This document shows positions 1-10,615 of a stretch of DNA of 64,000 bases, in pieces. The first letter of the stretch is position 1; each line of letters begins with the position of its first letter. Source of the stretch: Hofstenia miamia (Eukaryota > Xenacoelomorpha > Acoela). The stretch spans positions 330,909 through 394,908 of the forward strand of contig SCFE01000077.1 of NCBI GenBank assembly GCA_004352715.1, given 5' to 3'. A program made the translations under genes and the position numbers. Below the pieces are notes generated by a model. The model was not told where the DNA came from. It was given only the letters and a program-made list of their open reading frames with translations, and searched no databases.

Positions 1-402
1 TTTAGTTGCACGTGCACTCCTTAGGTGAAACCGATACTCCCGGAATTTTATTTCTAGATTCAACATTGCTAGGCTTAATTTGAGATGATTCTTCCGATTC
101 CAATAAAGAAAATGGTAGAGTTCTTATATTGTTAAAGGCTTACGCCTAGAGTAATCCTACTAACTGCATACAAAGGATGTGCAAAACGTATTTGCTCGCA
201 CATTTCAAATTATTAAGGATATTTGCAATTGCAACTCAAACATCAAATTATGTGGAAATCATAAACTTTTTGTAATACCTACACTTTAAATATTACAAAG
301 GAAATTTTGCATATATCAATTGGAACATTTAGCAAATTCCAAAAAAAATTCAATATGTGTACATAATAATTGTAATAATAGTAATAATAATCCCGGTAAT
401 AG
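1..402. other. AT-rich intergenic DNA, no feature seen
   Basis: No reading frame with recognisable content on either strand, no RNA motif and no clear repeat. It could belong to the intron of the minus-strand zinc-finger gene whose first coding exon ends at 2184. Confidence 0.5.
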
Positions 403-640
403 TAGTCCAGGTAGTCGTAGGAGCACTTCTAGCAGTGAGTATGGAGTATAAAAGGTATCTGGAGGAGTTGGATTACCGAAGTGGAGAGTAGATTTAGAAC
501 ACAAGGCAGCACTGATGGGAACAGCTAGGATCCTGACTAAGGCTCTCAGACTCTCTGGGAACTGGTGAGTTCCCCGAACTGAGAGGGAGATCTGCATGAA
601 GCTGTGAAAAGAAATGAAATAATAATAATAATAATAACAA
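403..640 (+). mobile_element. 3' terminus of a LINE (non-LTR retrotransposon)
   Basis: In the plus frame the codons read VVVGALLAVS at the start and, after a frame slip, GGVGLPKW, then ALMGTARILTKALRLSGNW followed by a stop at 566-568. This ALLGTARILRK-type tail is the very C-terminus of a LINE RT polyprotein common in invertebrate genomes, and it matches the tail encoded on the minus strand at 9485-9600. A short 3' UTR follows and ends in a TAA microsatellite (about 619-640), which is usual for LINE 3' ends. Only the last 80 or so codons are present, so this is a heavily 5'-truncated dead copy. Confidence 0.7.
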
Positions 641-839
641 ATTTATTGCGCATTATATGTATACAATATCTACAAACTAACACATGACAAAAGAAAATAA
701 ACATGAGCAAATTACTACAAATTAATATGTACAATATATAATAATATAGTCAATGTTTGAGTGGATGTTTGTGTGGGTGCTCAATGTTGGATGTATGTTT
801 CGAATGCATGAAGTGTATTACCGTCCCCTAATGTATACT
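641..839. other. AT-rich spacer without gene
   Basis: No convincing coding sequence. It separates the LINE tail from the ATT microsatellite and gap. Confidence 0.4.
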
Positions 840-849
840 GTTTTATTAA

Positions 850-1872
850 TAAGTATTATTATTATTATTATTNNNNNNNNNNNNNNNNNNNNNNNNNNNN
901 NNNNNNNNNNNNNNNNNNNNNNNNNNNNNNNNNNNNNNNNNNNNNNNNNNNNNNNNNNNNNNNNNNNNNNNNNNNNNNNNNNNNNNNNNNNNNNNNNNNN
1001 NNNNNNNNNNNNNNNNNNNNNNNNNNNNNNNNNNNNNNNNNNNNNNNNNNNNNNNNNNNNNNNNNNNNNNNNNNNNNNNNNNNNNNNNNNNNNNNNNNNN
1101 NNNNNNNNNNNNNNNNNNNNNNNNNNNNNNNNNNNNNNNNNNNNNNNNNNNNNNNNNNNNNNNNNNNNNNNNNNNNNNNNNNNNNNNNNNNNNNNNNNNN
1201 NNNNNNNNNNNNNNNNNNNNNNNNNNNNNNNNNNNNNNNNNNNNNNNNNNNNNNNNNNNNNNNNNNNNNNNNNNNNNNNNNNNNNNNNNNNNNNNNNNNN
1301 NNNNNNNNNNNNNNNNNNNNNNNNNNNNNNNNNNNNNNNNNNNNNNNNNNNNNNNNNNNNNNNNNNNNNNNNNNNNNNNNNNNNNNNNNNNNNNNNNNNN
1401 NNNNNNNNNNNNNNNNNNNNNNNNNNNNNNNNNNNNNNNNNNNNNNNNNNNNNNNNNNNNNNNNNNNNNNNNNNNNNNNNNNNNNNNNNNNNNNNNNNNN
1501 NNNNNNNNNNNNNNNNNNNNNNNNNNNNNNNNNNNNNNNNNNNNNNNNNNNNNNNNNNNNNNNNNNNNNNNNNNNNNNNNNNNNNNNNNNNNNNNNNNNN
1601 NNNNNNNNNNNNNNNNNNNNNNNNNNNNNNNNNNNNNNNNNNNNNNNNNNNNNNNNNNNNNNNNNNNNNNNNNNNNNNNNNNNNNNNNNNNNNNNNNNNN
1701 NNNNNNNNNNNNNNNNNNNNNNNNNNNNNNNNNNNNNNNNNNNNNNNNNNNNNNNNNNNNNNNNNNNNNNNNNNNNNNNNNNNNNNNNNNNNNNNNNNNN
1801 NNNNNNNNNNNNNNNNNNNNNNNNNNNNNNNNNNNNNNNNNNNNNNNNNNNNNNNNNNNNNNNNNNNNNNNN
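850..1872. repeat. (ATT)n microsatellite running into a 1000-N gap
   Basis: ATT units run into exactly 1000 N (873-1872), a default scaffold gap length, and the far side resumes with TATATA. Long frames reported across this gap are artefacts of translating N. Confidence 0.9.
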
Positions 1873-2183
1873 TATATAGGAGCTCTTAGATGCTTCAATT
1901 GCTTTTAAAATTTACAATCAATAGTATAGAAATGGTGCAAAATTAAGATAAAATTTCACAATTTTTCATATGAAACTTAAGTTGAAAATGATTTTAAGTT
2001 ATTAACCAATAATGGTTTATACTTACTGTTTAGATTTAGAAAATTATTTAAAAGTGAATTCTGCTAATACCTTATACTCTTCCCAAAAATATTAAAAGTA
2101 AAATTAGAAGTAGTTAATTCGTGCAACAATATGCAACTAAGAACCAATTTGACAGTAAAAAAACTATGTGTTACAGTTCTTAC

Positions 2184-2640
2184 CTGTGTGAGCACGGATA
2201 TGAGCTTTGAGATGAGACTGTTTTCCATAACTTTTACTGCAATTTTCATATGTACAGACAAAGTTTTTTTCAACACAACTACTTTTGGATCTATGTCGAA
2301 TATATGAAGTTGGGAAGATAGCATTGGATTTAGGCAGAGCATTTTCATCGTCTGAGGGTGGGTGTTTATTGTCGTGTATGATTTCTTTGTTTGCCGATTC
2401 ATTGATCTCACCATCTGCAACAAACGATGCAAAATATAATTTCCTTTTCTTTAGGGGTAATGTTCTGTCGTCTGCATGAAAGTGGTTAGTATGTCTGATA
2501 TGTGGAAAAATGTCCATGTTATTATTGTTAGTAGAACTAAGCTCAGCAAGTATTGCTTCTACTTCATATTTGTTAAGTTCTTGACCAGATATGTCTTCGC
2601 TGAATTTAGTGTTGAGATGAGTTTCATTTGTATAGTACAT
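2184..2640 (-). CDS. Krueppel-like factor (KLF/SP-type) zinc-finger protein, first coding exon
   Basis: Likely nuclear transcription factor binding GC/CACCC boxes, judged from its first zinc finger. The exon encodes 152 residues plus one base. The last 30 residues form a C2H2 finger with KLF spacing C-x4-C-x12-H-x3-H (CTYENC, then HLKAHIRAH), and the recognition helix KQSHLKA is close to the KLF finger-1 helix KSSHLKA. The exon stops directly after HTG at a consensus donor (G then GTAAGA on the minus strand) in phase 1, which is where KLF genes typically have an intron between fingers 1 and 2. The N-terminal 120 residues are Ser/Asn/acid-rich with a basic patch PLKKRK, a possible nuclear signal. 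The ATG at 2640 is the first after an in-frame TGA. Fingers 2 and 3 are not in the window, so the subfamily (KLF9/13/16, KLF10/11 or other) cannot be fixed. Confidence 0.8.
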
Positions 2641-3000
2641 TTCCCAATGAGCCGAATTTCAGACTGATGTCACAATTGTGTAGGAGTAAACAAGACGTGT
2701 CGGTGTGGGCCTAACTGCCCCCGCAAATGCAAGCGTACTGGCAAAAGTGCTGTTTGAATCATATTGTCGCAATCATTTTGTTGTGACGATTCAGATAACA
2801 AACATCGTGAGAACAAATTGGAGCAAGTCACGAGTCAGCGTGTTGCAATCGAGCACGTGATTCGCTTAACGTCATTCGGCGTTCGTCAAACGAGATACTT
2901 GAATTCGTATATTTCCTCTCCATTCCGGTTTCGCTTTGCCAAGGAATTAACAATGACGTATTACATGACGTATTTCTTTATTTCCCACGCTAAATAACGC
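2641..3000 (-). promoter_or_regulatory. Candidate 5' UTR/promoter of the KLF-type gene with CRE-like sites
   Basis: The stretch is more GC- and CpG-rich than its surroundings and lies immediately upstream of the KLF start. It contains two TGACGTA motifs in a 12-bp direct repeat (2954-2960 and 2966-2972), an AACGTCA on the other strand (2868-2874) and a CACGTG E-box (2854-2859). TGACGT is the core of CREB/ATF sites. No TATA box is evident. The promoter role is inferred from position and motif clustering only. Confidence 0.35.
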
Positions 3001-3288
3001 AAAAAAAATATTGAAAACCCCTTGAACAATGATACATTCGCAATTCATTTTCTTTACAAAATAACAAACAACCTTAAATGATATTATATTAATCTATATT
3101 GAACAGAATTATGATATAAATTGTAAATTAAAGGGTTATTAAAATCTCGTTGCAAAATTTGCTCTTTGCAAATGTTTCTCTGACTTAAATTCCTGCTAGC
3201 TATGAAAATAAATCAGAATTTTGTCAGCAATTTGGGGAAATATTATATTGGGATTTAATTATTATTAGTTTAAAGTCATTTACAAATT
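3001..3288. other. AT-rich spacer without gene
   Basis: Nothing recognisable on either strand. Confidence 0.4.
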
Positions 3289-3291
3289 GAT

Positions 3292-3378
<87 letters not shown>

Positions 3379-4378
3379 NNNNNNNNNNNNNNNNNNNNNN
3401 NNNNNNNNNNNNNNNNNNNNNNNNNNNNNNNNNNNNNNNNNNNNNNNNNNNNNNNNNNNNNNNNNNNNNNNNNNNNNNNNNNNNNNNNNNNNNNNNNNNN
3501 NNNNNNNNNNNNNNNNNNNNNNNNNNNNNNNNNNNNNNNNNNNNNNNNNNNNNNNNNNNNNNNNNNNNNNNNNNNNNNNNNNNNNNNNNNNNNNNNNNNN
3601 NNNNNNNNNNNNNNNNNNNNNNNNNNNNNNNNNNNNNNNNNNNNNNNNNNNNNNNNNNNNNNNNNNNNNNNNNNNNNNNNNNNNNNNNNNNNNNNNNNNN
3701 NNNNNNNNNNNNNNNNNNNNNNNNNNNNNNNNNNNNNNNNNNNNNNNNNNNNNNNNNNNNNNNNNNNNNNNNNNNNNNNNNNNNNNNNNNNNNNNNNNNN
3801 NNNNNNNNNNNNNNNNNNNNNNNNNNNNNNNNNNNNNNNNNNNNNNNNNNNNNNNNNNNNNNNNNNNNNNNNNNNNNNNNNNNNNNNNNNNNNNNNNNNN
3901 NNNNNNNNNNNNNNNNNNNNNNNNNNNNNNNNNNNNNNNNNNNNNNNNNNNNNNNNNNNNNNNNNNNNNNNNNNNNNNNNNNNNNNNNNNNNNNNNNNNN
4001 NNNNNNNNNNNNNNNNNNNNNNNNNNNNNNNNNNNNNNNNNNNNNNNNNNNNNNNNNNNNNNNNNNNNNNNNNNNNNNNNNNNNNNNNNNNNNNNNNNNN
4101 NNNNNNNNNNNNNNNNNNNNNNNNNNNNNNNNNNNNNNNNNNNNNNNNNNNNNNNNNNNNNNNNNNNNNNNNNNNNNNNNNNNNNNNNNNNNNNNNNNNN
4201 NNNNNNNNNNNNNNNNNNNNNNNNNNNNNNNNNNNNNNNNNNNNNNNNNNNNNNNNNNNNNNNNNNNNNNNNNNNNNNNNNNNNNNNNNNNNNNNNNNNN
4301 NNNNNNNNNNNNNNNNNNNNNNNNNNNNNNNNNNNNNNNNNNNNNNNNNNNNNNNNNNNNNNNNNNNNNNNNNNNNNN
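3289..4378. repeat. (TAA)n microsatellite followed by a 1000-N gap
   Basis: About 30 TAA units (3289-3378) precede exactly 1000 N (3379-4378). The microsatellite lies at the 3' side of the minus-strand LINE that begins at 4379, so it may be that LINE's simple-repeat tail. Poly-Ile and poly-Leu frames here are meaningless. Confidence 0.85.
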
Positions 4379-4753
4379 TAATTCGACCGTGCATTGAGTT
4401 TATTATCTATGACCAATAATGCTTGTCTATTTAATAAAAATATGTTCGTTTTTTCTTGAAGTGTTTATGGTTTTTCTCACATTTTATATCAATACTTAAA
4501 TCATTCCATAAGATTGAACATTTAAAAGAAAATGAGTCTTGACGATTGATACTAAAAAATGTTTTACTTCTTTTATTGATTTTGATGTAATTATTAAGAA
4601 AAGTTAATGAACTTAATTCGTGAATAAATTTCGTGAATCATACATAAAGATTGATATTGAATAAAGTAACTCGGGGCCAAGCTATCATATGATGATCTTA
4701 ATTGCGTTATGAAATCATGTTTTTCAATATAATTAAGTGTTCTAAATGTCCAG

Positions 4754-5092
4754 TTAAACATTTTTGCTAATGATGAACGTTTTTGCGATGTGAGATTTTG
4801 AAAAAGAAATGCACAGTAATTTAAATTGACTTAAGACAAATGAATGAATTAGTGCTATATGCGATGATTTTCCTACATGGCGCAAATGGTACAAATATTT
4901 TATTCCACATGCCATCTTTGTTAATTTGTTTGAGAAGAAATTATCGAATTTTAAGTCACTGTCTATTAATACATCTATATAGTTTACACATTTACTTTGA
5001 CTAATTTCGTTATAACAAACATTAATTTTAATATTTTCAGTAAGCCTTTGTTGTTGTTTAGATGAAAAGATGATAAATTGGAGTTTTGTCAA
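4754..5092 (-). pseudogene. LINE RT thumb/C-terminal part, frame-shifted
   Basis: It continues the LINE in another frame: TKLQFIIFSSK, then NYIDVLIDSDLKFDNFF, then KMACGIKYLYHLRHVG. These match the plus-strand LINE (TQFIIFS, NYLGVEIDNDLNFEQF, KMASGVRYLYHLRNV at about 49497-49710), so the family assignment is internally supported. Non-coding 3' UTR follows down to 4379. Confidence 0.75.
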
Positions 5093-5109
5093 AATTGATT
5101 TTTAGTTTA

Positions 5110-6525
5110 TTACGATTGAAATATGTTACGAGGTTTCCAATATCTTGTCAACTGTTTAGTTGCCTCAAATGGATATTTTGCTGTTCGTAATATGCAAGTA
5201 TCATCTGCGTATTGGTAAATAGTTCCATTTGTCAAGGATTTTGAAATATCATTTACGTATAATGCAAATAGAATGGGTCCTAATACAGTTCCTTGGATCA
5301 TACCAAGATTTGTATTAGCATACTCTGAAAAAATATGGTCGATTTTAACTCGTTGTTTGCGATTGCTTAAACTCATCTTAAAATTTATTGCGTTTAAACT
5401 GAAATCTTGTAGCCTTAACTTTTGTTTTAAAATATCGAAATTCATTGAGTTAAATGCTTTACTTAAATCAAGTAAGGCCACTGCTGTGATCAAATTTTGA
5501 TTTGTATTTATTTTAATCTTTTCTGTGATTGATCAAATCGCATCAGATGTACTGAACTTAGGTCGAAATCCAAACTGATTACTTGATAAAATCTTATTGT
5601 CATTAATAAACTTCTACATTTTTGCAGCTAGAAGTTTTTCAAATATTTTTGAGAAAGGGTGTGTTATGATAATCAGTTGATAGTTCATGGGATCTAGCGG
5701 TTTTCCTTTTTTACATAACGGTGAAATATCAGATTGGTTTAAATGCACAGGAAAGTAATTATTTATAATACTTTGGTTGAATGCTACAAGTAGGTATTCA
5801 CCAAAAATATAAAAATATTTTTTAATTATCCAATACTTTAGGTTGCTGGATCCACAAGATTTATTAGCATCTAGTTTATTTACTACATTTCTAAGATCGT
5901 GATAAGAAATTAAGTTGAAATGAAACTGTTCCCTTATTCGTATATCAGACTGTTGTGATGAAAAGTTTCCATTTTCTTCAAATTTAAAATTGAATTTACC
6001 CATATATTCAAAATTTCTGTTTAAAATATTTGCGATATCCTTATTTTTGTACGTCCTATTATCGTTCTTTATTTCTTCAATGTTTATACTTAGCCCCTTA
6101 ATTTTACCAATGCTTTTATTAAGAAAATTCCATCTTTGGTTAGATTTTTTTAAGCGTTTGAAGTAATCCTTTACCTTAGTTTCGTACCTGGATTTGCGGC
6201 ACTTTTTGATTAATTTCTTAGCGTGCTCATAATTTGTCCAATTTAGATTGATGGGATCCGATTTCGCAAGTTCAAAGAGTTTATTTTTTTTAATTATCTG
6301 TTCCTTAATCAAATCCGAATCACGGGGTTGGTTAATCACTGGTGTCAATTTAGTGTTAATTAACTTAGTTCGCCGCGGCGCTACTTGGTTTAAGGCTTTG
6401 GTGATTTCACGCGTGATAAATTTCAACATACTATCGGCATCATTAAAAATGTAGATTTTATCAAAGCATATGTTAAACTTTGGTTGATAATTTTTTATAT
6501 TGTAATTCCATATAATATCATACAT
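5110..6525 (-). pseudogene. LINE reverse transcriptase, two nonsense codons
   Basis: RNA-dependent DNA polymerase of a LINE. In one frame the minus strand reads an N-terminal connector (LNWTNYEHAKKLIKK), the fingers (LDANKSCGSSNLKYWIIKK, LLVAFNQSIINNYFP), SNQFGFRPKFSTSDAI, palm motif A (ALLDLSKAFNSMN), motif B (IQGTVLGPILFALYVNDI) and the catalytic box YADD. The frame is broken by a stop just after LLAAKM near 5613 and another after STSDAI near 5540, both single-base type changes. The catalytic aspartates are intact. A frame shift near 5100 separates it from the thumb part. Confidence 0.85.
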
Positions 6526-6573
6526 TTCAAATTTAGGAAGTCATTTCAGGTTTTTATAACAGAGAGGAAACAC

Positions 6574-7012
6574 TGCAATCAGTGAACGTCAAAAATATAT
6601 TTTATTTACATATACTGCAATAAAATAAATGCAATAAATTTATTTTCAATTATAAAAAATAAAATATAATTATTTTTTGCAAGAAATACTAAAATATATT
6701 GCATACCCGTTCTATTCGAAGGAATGGAGGTAGCACCACCTTGTCTGATTTAAGCATTTAATAAACTGCGTTTACCGTCTCTTAAGATTTTGCCGTGCAT
6801 AATCATTGTTTGTAATGAAAAATTTGGTACGCCTCTAGACAGTCGAACTGTCGATATTGTTGTTGTATACCAAGCACCAAGAAAATTTTTTAAGGTTACA
6901 ATAATTTTAATACAATAAATATATTTTCTTACAAGACTTAAAATACAATATACATGTATTTATTTTTTTGAAAGATACTATTTCAATACAAAATTGACGA
7001 TCACTGATTGCA
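6574..7012. mobile_element. MITE with 19-bp terminal inverted repeats
   Basis: TGCAATCAGTGAACGTCAA at 6574-6592 is inverted as TTGACGATCACTGATTGCA at 6994-7012, with one mismatch in 19. The inner flanks are AT-rich and also partly inverted. Nothing coding lies inside. The left end is near the truncated 5' end of the LINE. No clean target-site duplication was identified, so superfamily is open. Confidence 0.55.
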
Positions 7013-7479
7013 ATATTTTGTTTTCATTAACATTAAGGAAGTAAGATCTATAACCATGCGTACTATTACATGTCTAAATGAATGCTAGTTGTTATATTTT
7101 CAAAATCTTTTTATTAATAGAAGATTCGAGACTTCTTAGAATGCGTATACTAAAACGGTTTTCTATTTACTGTTCAACACAAACCACATGCTATTTGCAA
7201 ATCTCATAAATGTATGTCAATGTATTAGACTTCTTCCTGTCTAGACATTAAAGGTCAACAAATTTACTACAGACATGTTCTCTGTTTGCAAAGAAGAAAT
7301 CTAGACATGTATAAATGTTAAATTTTATGCACATCTAATTGCATTTATGTACGTTTTTAATATTGTTGCAAAACATTAAGGATAATAAGAGTTAAAACAA
7401 ATTTATTGCTAAGATGTATACAAACACATGAACAAAATATTCACAAAGCTCTTTATATATGCATTATTAATTAAAGTGC
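7013..7479. other. AT-rich spacer without gene
   Basis: No coding or repeat signal recognised. Confidence 0.4.
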
Positions 7480-9060
7480 AGTTTTAAAAATAATTCGATC
7501 ATGCAATATCTATGCACGATAATTTTTTTTATTCAATAAAATTTCTTTGAATTTTATTCTTATGAGGTGTTTATAATTTTTCTCACATCTAAAACCAATA
7601 CTTAATTCTCTCCTTACGATTGAAAATCTGAAGGAAAATGAGCTTGACGATTATTGATATTAAAAAGTGTTTTACTCCTTTTTTGATATAAACTTTTAAG
7701 AAATGAAACTTTTTGTCTACATGACGAAAATGCTACAAACCATTTACTCCAGATTCCATCTTTCTCAATTTTTGAGAGAGAAAATTTTCTAATGTTAAGT
7801 CTATATTAATACACCTGGATAATCATAACTTTGACTAATTTCGGTATTAATTTTAACATTTGCTGAAATCCTTCTTTGGGGAAAAATGATATTGAGCTTT
7901 GCCAATATTGATTTTTATATTTTACGCTTGAAATATGTCACAAGATTTTCAATATCTTTTGTCCGACATCTGGTTGGCTCAAAAGGATTTTTTGCAAATA
8001 TCATCTGGGTATAAGTAAATAGTTCCGTTTTCCAAGAATTTTGAAAAATCATTTACGCATAATACAGAATCTTGGTGTACATCTAGATTTGTAATAATTC
8101 ATTCTCAAAATAAACAATATTAAGTTTTGCACGTTTTTGCGATTAATTTATTGCATTAAACTAAAACCTTGCCGTCTTAATTTTTCCTTTAAAAAATTCA
8201 TTGAGTTAAATGCTTCACTTTAATCAAGTAAAACAAAGCAACCGCTGTGAAGGAATTTTGATTGAAATTTTCTGTGATTGAAACTCCATCAGATGTGCTG
8301 AATTTAGGTCGAAATCCAAATGTATTATTTGATGATATTTGATTGTCATTAATAAGTTTGTACATTTGTGCAGCAAAAGGTTTTCAAATATTTTCGAGAA
8401 AAGATGTGGTATGCAAATTCGTTTCTAATTCGTGGGATCTAAGGGGTTCGTTTTCTATATAACGGTGAAATATCAGACTATTTTAAAATAGTAGGAAAGT
8501 CATTATTGATAAATACATTGATTAAATGGTACTAACAGTAATTCATTAAAAATGTAAAAATATTTTTTTTATTATCCAATATGGTAGGTTGCTGGATCTA
8601 CAAGATTTATTATTATCTAGCTTATTTATTACATTTCTAAAATCATAACAAGAAATTAAGTTGAAATGAAGCTGTTCCTTTCTGATATCAGGTTGTTAGG
8701 ACAAAGAATTTAATATTGAATTTACACATATTTTCAAAATTTCTGTTAAATATATTTGCGTGCGATATCATTCCTATTATTGTACGTCCTATTATCATAT
8801 TACATTTCTTAAATGCTTAAATTTAGCCCCCTTAATTTTGCCAAAGTTTTTATCAAGAAAATTTTATTTTTGGTTTAGATTTCTTTAATTGGTTGAATTA
8901 ATACGTTACCTTAGATTCGTAATTCGATCTTGGCTCCTTTTGATTTATATTTAACTTTGTCATAATTAGTCCTATTATGATTTATGCGATTCGATTGACT
9001 TCAATGTGTGCGGATGTCAAATTTATTTCTTAAACTATTAAAGCTATTACTAAAAACTAC
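7480..9060 (-). mobile_element. Older, decayed copy of the same LINE family
   Basis: Base-level similarity to the LINE at 4379-6540 runs in the same order: the 3' UTR start AATTCGA(C/T)C(G/A)TGCA at 7493, the TTTTTCTCACAT block, the region around GGTCGAAATCCAAA near 8308 and the stretch AAGAAATTAAGTTGAAATGA near 8650. Numerous indels and stops leave no usable frame. Confidence 0.75.
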
Positions 9061-9147
9061 AAAATAAACAATATGTGTAAATACACAAATCAATAAATAT
9101 GCGCAATTACACATGCATGTAATTGATTGAATATGCCCAATAGTGAT

Positions 9148-9351
9148 CAGGGGCGTACGCAGAATTTTCTGTCGGGGACATTATCGTCATTACGAAAATT
9201 TTTGAAAATATTGAGAAAATAGATCTTAAAAAATGCATTTTATGATCCTAGATTTTAAATTTTTATATTTTTACGAACAATTTTTTGATTTATCCAGTCA
9301 AAATCAAATTTGGAAATTTGACGGGGATATTCCACCAAGTCCCCCCCCCTG
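9148..9351. mobile_element. hAT-type MITE with perfect 8-bp target duplication
   Basis: The element starts CAGGGGCGTACGCAG and ends CCCCCCCCCTG. It is flanked on both sides by ATAGTGAT (9140-9147 and 9352-9359). An 8-bp duplication plus CAGGG...CCCTG ends is diagnostic of hAT transposition. At 204 bp it cannot encode a transposase. The exact 8-bp match suggests a fairly recent insertion. Confidence 0.85.
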
Positions 9352-9479
9352 ATAGTGATTGCTTTTTCAATAAGTAATCCTAAATTTTTCTTGTTAAATG
9401 CTTAGATTTTGTTCGATTAATAACAATTATTATTCTTACTTCTCACAGCTTCGTGCTGGTATACCTCTCTGCTCGGGGA

Positions 9480-10615
9480 ACTCATCAGTTCCCAGGGAGG
9501 CTGAGAGCTTTCCTCAGGACTCTAGCTGTTCCTAACAATGCTGCCTTCTGTGATAGTACTCCTCCCACTTTGGTACTCCCAACTCCTCCAAGTATCTGAT
9601 GTGTATAAGAGACAGCTACCAGGACTACTCCAACTTTCTTTAACTTCCACAGCCTTTCTATTTCCTCTGCTAACTCCCTGTACTTGCCAATCTTCTCTTT
9701 CTCCTTGCTTTCTACATTTCTTTCCTTTGATACCGCTATGTCTATCACTACCTACCACTACAATGTCTTGTCTTCGTGCTTCTATTACTTTGCTCGTCAC
9801 AATGTCTTGTCTTCGTGCTTCTATTACTTTGCTCGTCTGGATGTTGAAGTCCCATAGTAAGCTTCTCATTTTCTATGATGCCCTATGGCTTGTGCTCATA
9901 CCCTTTGTCTCCTGCTTCTAACCCTTGTTGCCTGCTGAAGCTCCAGTGTACCATTCTTCCCACCTTGTCATGCCTGAACTTATACTCATTCTGTGCCAAC
10001 TTCTCACACCCTGCTATCAGATGATCTACTGTCTCCGCCTCTTTCTTACATAGCCTACACTTATCACTTACTTCTACTCTTCTGTCTATATGCTTCTTCA
10101 CCCAGTTTGTTCTTATTGCTTGCTCCTGTGCTGCCATTATNNNNNNNNNNNNNNNNNNNNNNNNNNNNNNNNNNNNNNNNNNNNNNNNNNNNNNNNNNNN
10201 NNNNNNNNNNNNNNNNNNNNNNNNNNNNNNNNNNNNNNNTCACACTTTTCTGTGTTCCTCCAGTATTCTCCATGCATTGCCTTCTGCCTATACCTTGTTG
10301 TCTCTCTGACTCCATCCTACTCTTGTATATCTTCTTTCCTTCACTCTCAGTCCTTATCTTCTTTAACTCCTTAATGACCTCTAGTAGGGATCCTCTAGGT
10401 TTCTCTTTACATATTCATTTAGCCCTAGTGCTTCTACGGTTTCCTCCACACTTTGCATTCCTTTCCCTCCCTTATGCCTTGCCATGTACAGCCTATCTAC
10501 ATCTCCATTGAGGTTGAATGCTCTCTCTGCTTCTAGTATCTTCCTTGTCTCCCTGTCTAATTCCCTCAGTTCATTCTTGTTCCACCTAACTATTTCTGCC
10601 GAATATCTTTTTTGC
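9480..10615 (-). mobile_element. C-terminal fragment of a second LINE type, with gap and adapter
   Basis: The minus strand encodes, from 10615 downward, motifs of a LINE C-terminus: RWNKNELRELDRETRKI, DVDRLYMARHKGGKGMQSVE, after the gap AAQEQAIRTNWVKKHID, the knuckle CRLCKKEAETVDHLIAGCEK, EYKFRHDKVGRMVHW, and finally ALLGTARVLRKALSLPGN before the stop. This is the same tail type as at 403-568. The frame is interrupted by the 99-N gap 10141-10239, by frame shifts and by an adapter sequence at 9597-9615. The copy is not functional. Confidence 0.8.
9597..9615 (+). other. Tn5/Nextera mosaic-end sequence embedded in the assembly
   Basis: TGATGTGTATAAGAGACAG equals 18 of 19 bases of the transposase mosaic end used in Nextera libraries. 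Translations across it give VSYTHQ, CLLYTS and VYKRQ, peptides widely seen in adapter-contaminated protein entries. It interrupts the LINE tail where the sister copy near 403-480 has normal coding sequence. Confidence 0.93.

Larger units (their letters stand above)
4379..6540 (-). mobile_element. 5'-truncated LINE, CR1/Jockey-like, nearly intact reverse transcriptase
   Basis: The minus strand encodes a LINE from the region just after the endonuclease through RT to the C-terminus, then an AT-rich 3' UTR. The 5' part, with the apurinic endonuclease, is missing, as expected for incomplete target-primed reverse transcription. The coding part is described in the two pseudogene entries that follow. 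Relatives are at 7480-9060 (minus, older), 47790-50335 (plus) and 63530-64000 (minus). Confidence 0.85.

Noticed and set aside
753-1898. Long frames of 350-378 residues on both strands
   Set aside because: They consist of translated N from a 1000-N gap plus microsatellite.
3280-4416. Poly-Ile and poly-Leu frames
   Set aside because: TAA/ATT microsatellite and gap, no protein.
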